A stretch of 8,300 nucleotides of DNA from an uncultured Bacteroidales bacterium (GTDB lineage: Bacteria; Bacteroidota; Bacteroidia; Bacteroidales; UBA1715): positions 1 to 8,300 of the forward strand of contig CALAUG010000010.1 of NCBI GenBank assembly GCA_937892155.1, written 5' to 3'. The translations under genes were made by a program, and so were the position numbers. A model generated the notes under the pieces. It was not told the origin of the DNA and ran no database searches. It worked only from the letters and a program-made list of their open reading frames with translations. This document shows, in pieces, positions 5,388 to 8,300 of this stretch. The stretch's first letter is position 1; every line of letters starts with the position of its first letter.

Positions 5388-8270
5388 TCAGAACATTCTC
5401 TTTATCGTCTTTCCCGACACCAGTCGGACGACGTTTACCTGTCCCTTCACCGGAGCTGCGAGCCGTCTGCCGCTGAGGTCGTAGATGGCTTCCGTCTCGT
5501 CGATGCTGCCGTTTTCGTCCAGGATGCCTGGGATTGCTGTCACGTCATCGCCATTGTCACTGATTACCAGCATAAAACTCTTTGCCAGAGTTGCTCCGCT
5601 GCCCTCAATGTATGTACGGAACGGAGCAATGTTAATCTTGCCGTTGGCATGGAAGAACTCATTGTCCTTCAGATAGTAGAGGTTTCCGTTTTTATTCTCT
5701 GGCGTATTCAGCGAAACCTGCAGGAAGCTGCCCTTCAGCGTGAAGTCGCCTACGGTTTGGTTGGTTATCCCGACAGTCACGGCAGGCTTTTCATTATTCG
5801 TCAGTGTGAAGTCTGATGTGGAAGATGTATTTCGGAATAAGTACGGAACACCAGCCTTTGGTGCGTCCACTTTCGTGAATACCAGCGAACCGCCGTTATT
5901 CGTTGCCATTTCCTTCAGTTTGTAGAACTCTAATCCATCCATTCCATCTGTAGGAGCAAACGGCAGAACTATAGTTCCCCACTTGTCCTTCTCCAACGTG
6001 CGGCGGTAGCGTGCCTCCGTGAAGCCTCCACTCGGGTAGTTGTTCAATGAAGTTCCGATGTACGGCTTATCGCTGTCGGTGAGGTCGAGAACTCGAGTGG
6101 ATATTGGACAACCTGAAAATACGTAAATTTGACCGATAGCTGGTAAGGATTTGAAAGTAATTGATGTCAATGCTGTGCCTCCATAGAATGCAGCGATTCC
6201 AATACTCGTTACACTGCTTGGAATAGTTACCGAAGGTAACCTCCAACACTGCTCGAATGCATGGTCTCCAATACTCGTGACAGTGTTTGGAATGGTTAGC
6301 GAAGTCAATCCATAGCAATGATCGAATGCACTTTCCCCAATACTCGTGACACCCTCTGGTATGATTACCGAAGGTAACTCGTGGCATAGCTCGAATGCTT
6401 CTTTTCCAATACTCGTGACACTGTTTGGGATAGTTATCGAAGTCAAGCCTGAGCATTCATGGAATGCTTCTTTTCCAATACTCGTGACATTATCTTCAAA
6501 TCTAATGACACCCAGACCATATTCATATACATTATTGGCATCGTTGTATGCCGCACCAAAGGCATTTGTATTGAATGGTGTCAGTTTCTGATGGTTTGAT
6601 GTCGTGTACCATATCTCATTGTCCTTGGCTTTGGGGATAATCAGCCTCTCTTGCGTTGCAGGAATGCAGCCATGCTTGTCCATGAATTCCTTATTGCAAT
6701 AGGTACATTTATAGTATCCGTATCTACCTGTAGAGGTTGTTGTCGGTATGGTTCCGTATGCTGCAATTTCTAAATGATGTATGTGGTCCGGTGATGGGTT
6801 GCACATTTCCTCGTTGTAATATTCCCCGTTATCGTTCACAACAAGGGAATTGCCGGAGAACACAGGATAACTGTCCTTGCCTATCTGCTGACGCCATTTC
6901 GTATCAATCTTGCTTCCGTTCAGCAGCCAGCACACCTCGCCGCCGGTAAAGGCATTGGCATTCTTCTCTTCTACTTTGCTGGTTGTGCCGTAAATATTAT
7001 TTATTGCACTTCTGCTCACTCCTTCGAGTGCATAGCAGTTTTCCACGCTGTAGGTGACGTTTGGATTTTTAAATACAGCATCAGTAATGCCGCTGCCTTC
7101 GCTGAAGACATGGCCAACATTATAGCAATTCGTGATACTTGCGTTTTCACGGCACCATCCCGCAACGCCGCCACCCCATGCCACCGTGGCTGCATTGTAG
7201 CAGTTGTCGATGCGTCCGTAAGCCAGGTCGCCGCAGATACCGCCATTAAAGCCGCCACCGCTCATGTAGCTGTCAACCAGTCCGAGGTCATGGATATAAG
7301 CGCCGTCGCCCGTCCTACCGAAAAGACCTACGCACGAACCTGCATCATAATGGTTATGGTACAGTCCGCTGATGGTGTGGCCATTGCCGTTGAACTCTCC
7401 GCAGAACACCTTGTCGGAACTGCCTATCGGCATCCACTCCTTGGAAGGAGTTCCGTTAAGGCTGCCGTCAGCCTTCAGCACATTGCTGTTGCCTAATATG
7501 TCGGATGTCAGTTTTCCGCATAGGTCTTTACTGCCGAGCATACTTACCTCAAGGGCAAAGCCATAAAGGTTTATGTAGTTCTCTATCTCCAAAGGCTTCT
7601 CACGAGTTCCGTCACCTCTACCCGAACGCCACGAGCGAACAGGACGGTCGCCCCAGTTGTCATGACCAGTGGCATCCTTTACATAGATTGTAGCAGGACA
7701 AGACTTAAAGGAAGCATTAGATCCCGTTACAACAGTAGGTGTGCTATCACCAAAATAGAAAATATCATAAAGATTCCAACATTGAACAAACGCCTCGATA
7801 TCTATACTATTAATTGTTCCCAATATCGTCACGGAACGAAGTGCATTACAGTAAAGGAATGCACTATTACCTATATTGTTCACACTCTCGGGAATTGTTA
7901 TTGTCTGAAGACTATAACATTGATAGAAAGCATATTCCCCAATGCCCGTCACCGAATTTGGAATAGAGACGGACACAAGACTGGTGCAGCGGTCGAAAGC
8001 ATTATTTCCAATAGAATCCATATTTGATTCATAATGAGATAATTCATTTCTTAAAGAGTAGATATCAAGTAAATAATTTGAGTTAAATTTCCAAGCAACA
8101 TAAGCAGACATAATAAAAAATATGAAAATAATAAGTGAAGTCAAATAACTTTCCTTAAAAATGAAAACAGAAATAAGGAAAATTTGATAAAGTAAAATTG
8201 GGATACAGGTCATATTCAAAATATGATTTATCAATTTTCCATTTGTATCAATTTCTTGTCCATGAACCAT
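5388..8270 (-). CDS. BspA-like leucine-rich-repeat surface protein with GLUG-like region and odd membrane N-terminus
   Basis: From the ATG at 8270 the protein is 960 aa. The frame stays open to the right edge with ten more codons, so the true start may lie outside. Residues about 17-38 and 42-62 are two hydrophobic membrane segments; no normal signal peptide is seen. Residues about 84-200 form a first block of 23-residue BspA-type LRRs (IP-x-SVT-x-IG-x-x-AF-x-x-C-x-x-L), ended by ATIYVKDATGHDNWGD. Residues about 220-410 hold a DGT-x-x-x-PL-x-I lead and GLUG-like repeats (GGVAGWCRENASITNCYN). YKCTYC (about 520) is a worn version of a Cys-pair module common in such proteins. Residues about 580-720 are a second LRR block. 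The tail has WGTIVLPF and ends YDLSGRRL-x-x-PVKG, as in many Prevotella surface proteins. Such proteins bind host or fibre components at the cell surface; the ligand here is unknown. The N-terminal 83 residues are AT-rich and look unrelated to the rest. Confidence 0.88.
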   Translation of the reverse strand: MVHGQEIDTNGKLINHILNMTCIPILLYQIFLISVFIFKESYLTSLIIFIFFIMSAYVAWKFNSNYLLDIYSLRNELSHYESNMDSIGNNAFDRCTSLVSVSIPNSVTGIGEYAFYQCYSLQTITIPESVNNIGNSAFLYCNALRSVTILGTINSIDIEAFVQCWNLYDIFYFGDSTPTVVTGSNASFKSCPATIYVKDATGHDNWGDRPVRSWRSGRGDGTREKPLEIENYINLYGFALEVSMLGSKDLCGKLTSDILGNSNVLKADGSLNGTPSKEWMPIGSSDKVFCGEFNGNGHTISGLYHNHYDAGSCVGLFGRTGDGAYIHDLGLVDSYMSGGGFNGGICGDLAYGRIDNCYNAATVAWGGGVAGWCRENASITNCYNVGHVFSEGSGITDAVFKNPNVTYSVENCYALEGVSRSAINNIYGTTSKVEEKNANAFTGGEVCWLLNGSKIDTKWRQQIGKDSYPVFSGNSLVVNDNGEYYNEEMCNPSPDHIHHLEIAAYGTIPTTTSTGRYGYYKCTYCNKEFMDKHGCIPATQERLIIPKAKDNEIWYTTSNHQKLTPFNTNAFGAAYNDANNVYEYGLGVIRFEDNVTSIGKEAFHECSGLTSITIPNSVTSIGKEAFELCHELPSVIIPEGVTSIGESAFDHCYGLTSLTIPNTVTSIGDHAFEQCWRLPSVTIPSSVTSIGIAAFYGGTALTSITFKSLPAIGQIYVFSGCPISTRVLDLTDSDKPYIGTSLNNYPSGGFTEARYRRTLEKDKWGTIVLPFAPTDGMDGLEFYKLKEMATNNGGSLVFTKVDAPKAGVPYLFRNTSSTSDFTLTNNEKPAVTVGITNQTVGDFTLKGSFLQVSLNTPENKNGNLYYLKDNEFFHANGKINIAPFRTYIEGSGATLAKSFMLVISDNGDDVTAIPGILDENGSIDETEAIYDLSGRRLAAPVKGQVNVVRLVSGKTIKRMF
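6199..6547 (-). repeat. C-terminal LRR array, 69-bp tandem units
   Basis: The core CCAATACTCGT (+ strand) recurs at 6199, 6268, 6337, 6406 and 6475, exactly 69 bp apart, each encoding TSIG within a 23-residue LRR. The whole units are similar but not identical. The regular phase and near-identical cores make the array prone to slippage or recombination by whole units. Confidence 0.9.
7800..8020 (-). repeat. N-terminal LRR array, 69-bp tandem units
   Basis: Equivalent LRR positions fall at 7870, 7939 and 8008 on the + strand, again 69 bp apart, with a weaker unit near 7801. Units are more diverged from each other than those of the C-terminal array. The array starts abruptly in mid-repeat at about 8020 (protein ...ESN then MDSIGNNAF). 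Confidence 0.8.
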
Positions 8271-8300
8271 TAAGAAAGAAATAAAATCAGTGTAATGTCT

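Noticed and set aside
5388..5490. C-terminal tail as a type IX secretion signal
   Set aside because: YDLSGRRL and the following lysine-containing strand resemble such tails, but the same ending is widespread in Prevotella surface proteins without shown T9SS dependence. The sequence alone does not establish it.
5082..5816. Long + strand reading frame of 244 codons overlapping the right end of the IS and the 3' part of the surface-protein gene
   Set aside because: It crosses the IS boundary and lies antisense to two better-supported genes. Its product has no recognisable motif, so it is a chance frame.
6199..6547. Regular 69-bp repeats resembling a CRISPR or other non-coding array
   Set aside because: The repeats stay in frame and encode 23-residue LRR units, with no spacer/repeat division of CRISPR type.
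6680..6720. CxxC in YKCTYC as a zinc finger
   Set aside because: It matches a worn version of a Cys-pair module seen in extracellular Bacteroidales/Firmicutes repeat proteins, and no second metal-binding pair is apparent.

Overview
The window looks like a chromosomal segment of a Bacteroidales bacterium, most likely Prevotella or a close relative. This rests on three things: a BspA-type surface protein with the C-terminal tail usual in that group, a small MK-x-x-YIQP protein gene directly behind it, and a promoter matching the Bacteroidetes -33/-7 pattern (TTG, then TAnnTTTG) in front of the transposase. Shine-Dalgarno sites are mostly weak or absent, which also fits. Genus is inferred from family recognition, not from a marker gene.

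Layout: (1) On the + strand, the C-terminal two thirds of a PMCA-type Ca2+ P-type ATPase (window edge to 1859) is followed after 18 bp by a complete MATE efflux transporter (1878-3344). The two look like one operon, closed by a hairpin terminator that overlaps the MATE stop codon. (2) A complete, apparently intact insertion sequence of about 1.7 kb (about 3405-5104) has matching 12-bp ends, an internal promoter, a leader hairpin, one DDE transposase gene (3549-4934) and a strong 3' hairpin. (3) On the - strand, converging on the IS, a large mosaic surface-type protein (LRR block, GLUG-like region, second LRR block, beta-rich C-terminal tail; 5388-8270, frame open to the right edge) is followed after 33 bp by a 54-aa gene (5190-5354) and a long hairpin terminator (5129-5168).

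The IS therefore sits between two convergent operons and beyond the terminators of both, so it breaks no recognisable gene. The ATPase and MATE genes would serve ion and drug/metabolite efflux across the inner membrane. The - strand pair would make a surface-exposed repeat protein and a small companion of unknown role.

The most puzzling feature is that the genes at both edges look chimeric. The ATPase loses family resemblance upstream of about position 105, exactly where the M4 PEGLP ion-binding motif should lie. The BspA-like protein begins with an AT-rich stretch encoding two membrane segments that joins the LRR array in mid-repeat at about 8020. These could be real recombination products or joins made during assembly, and the sequence alone does not decide. 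I see no convincing new defence or mobile system beyond the IS.
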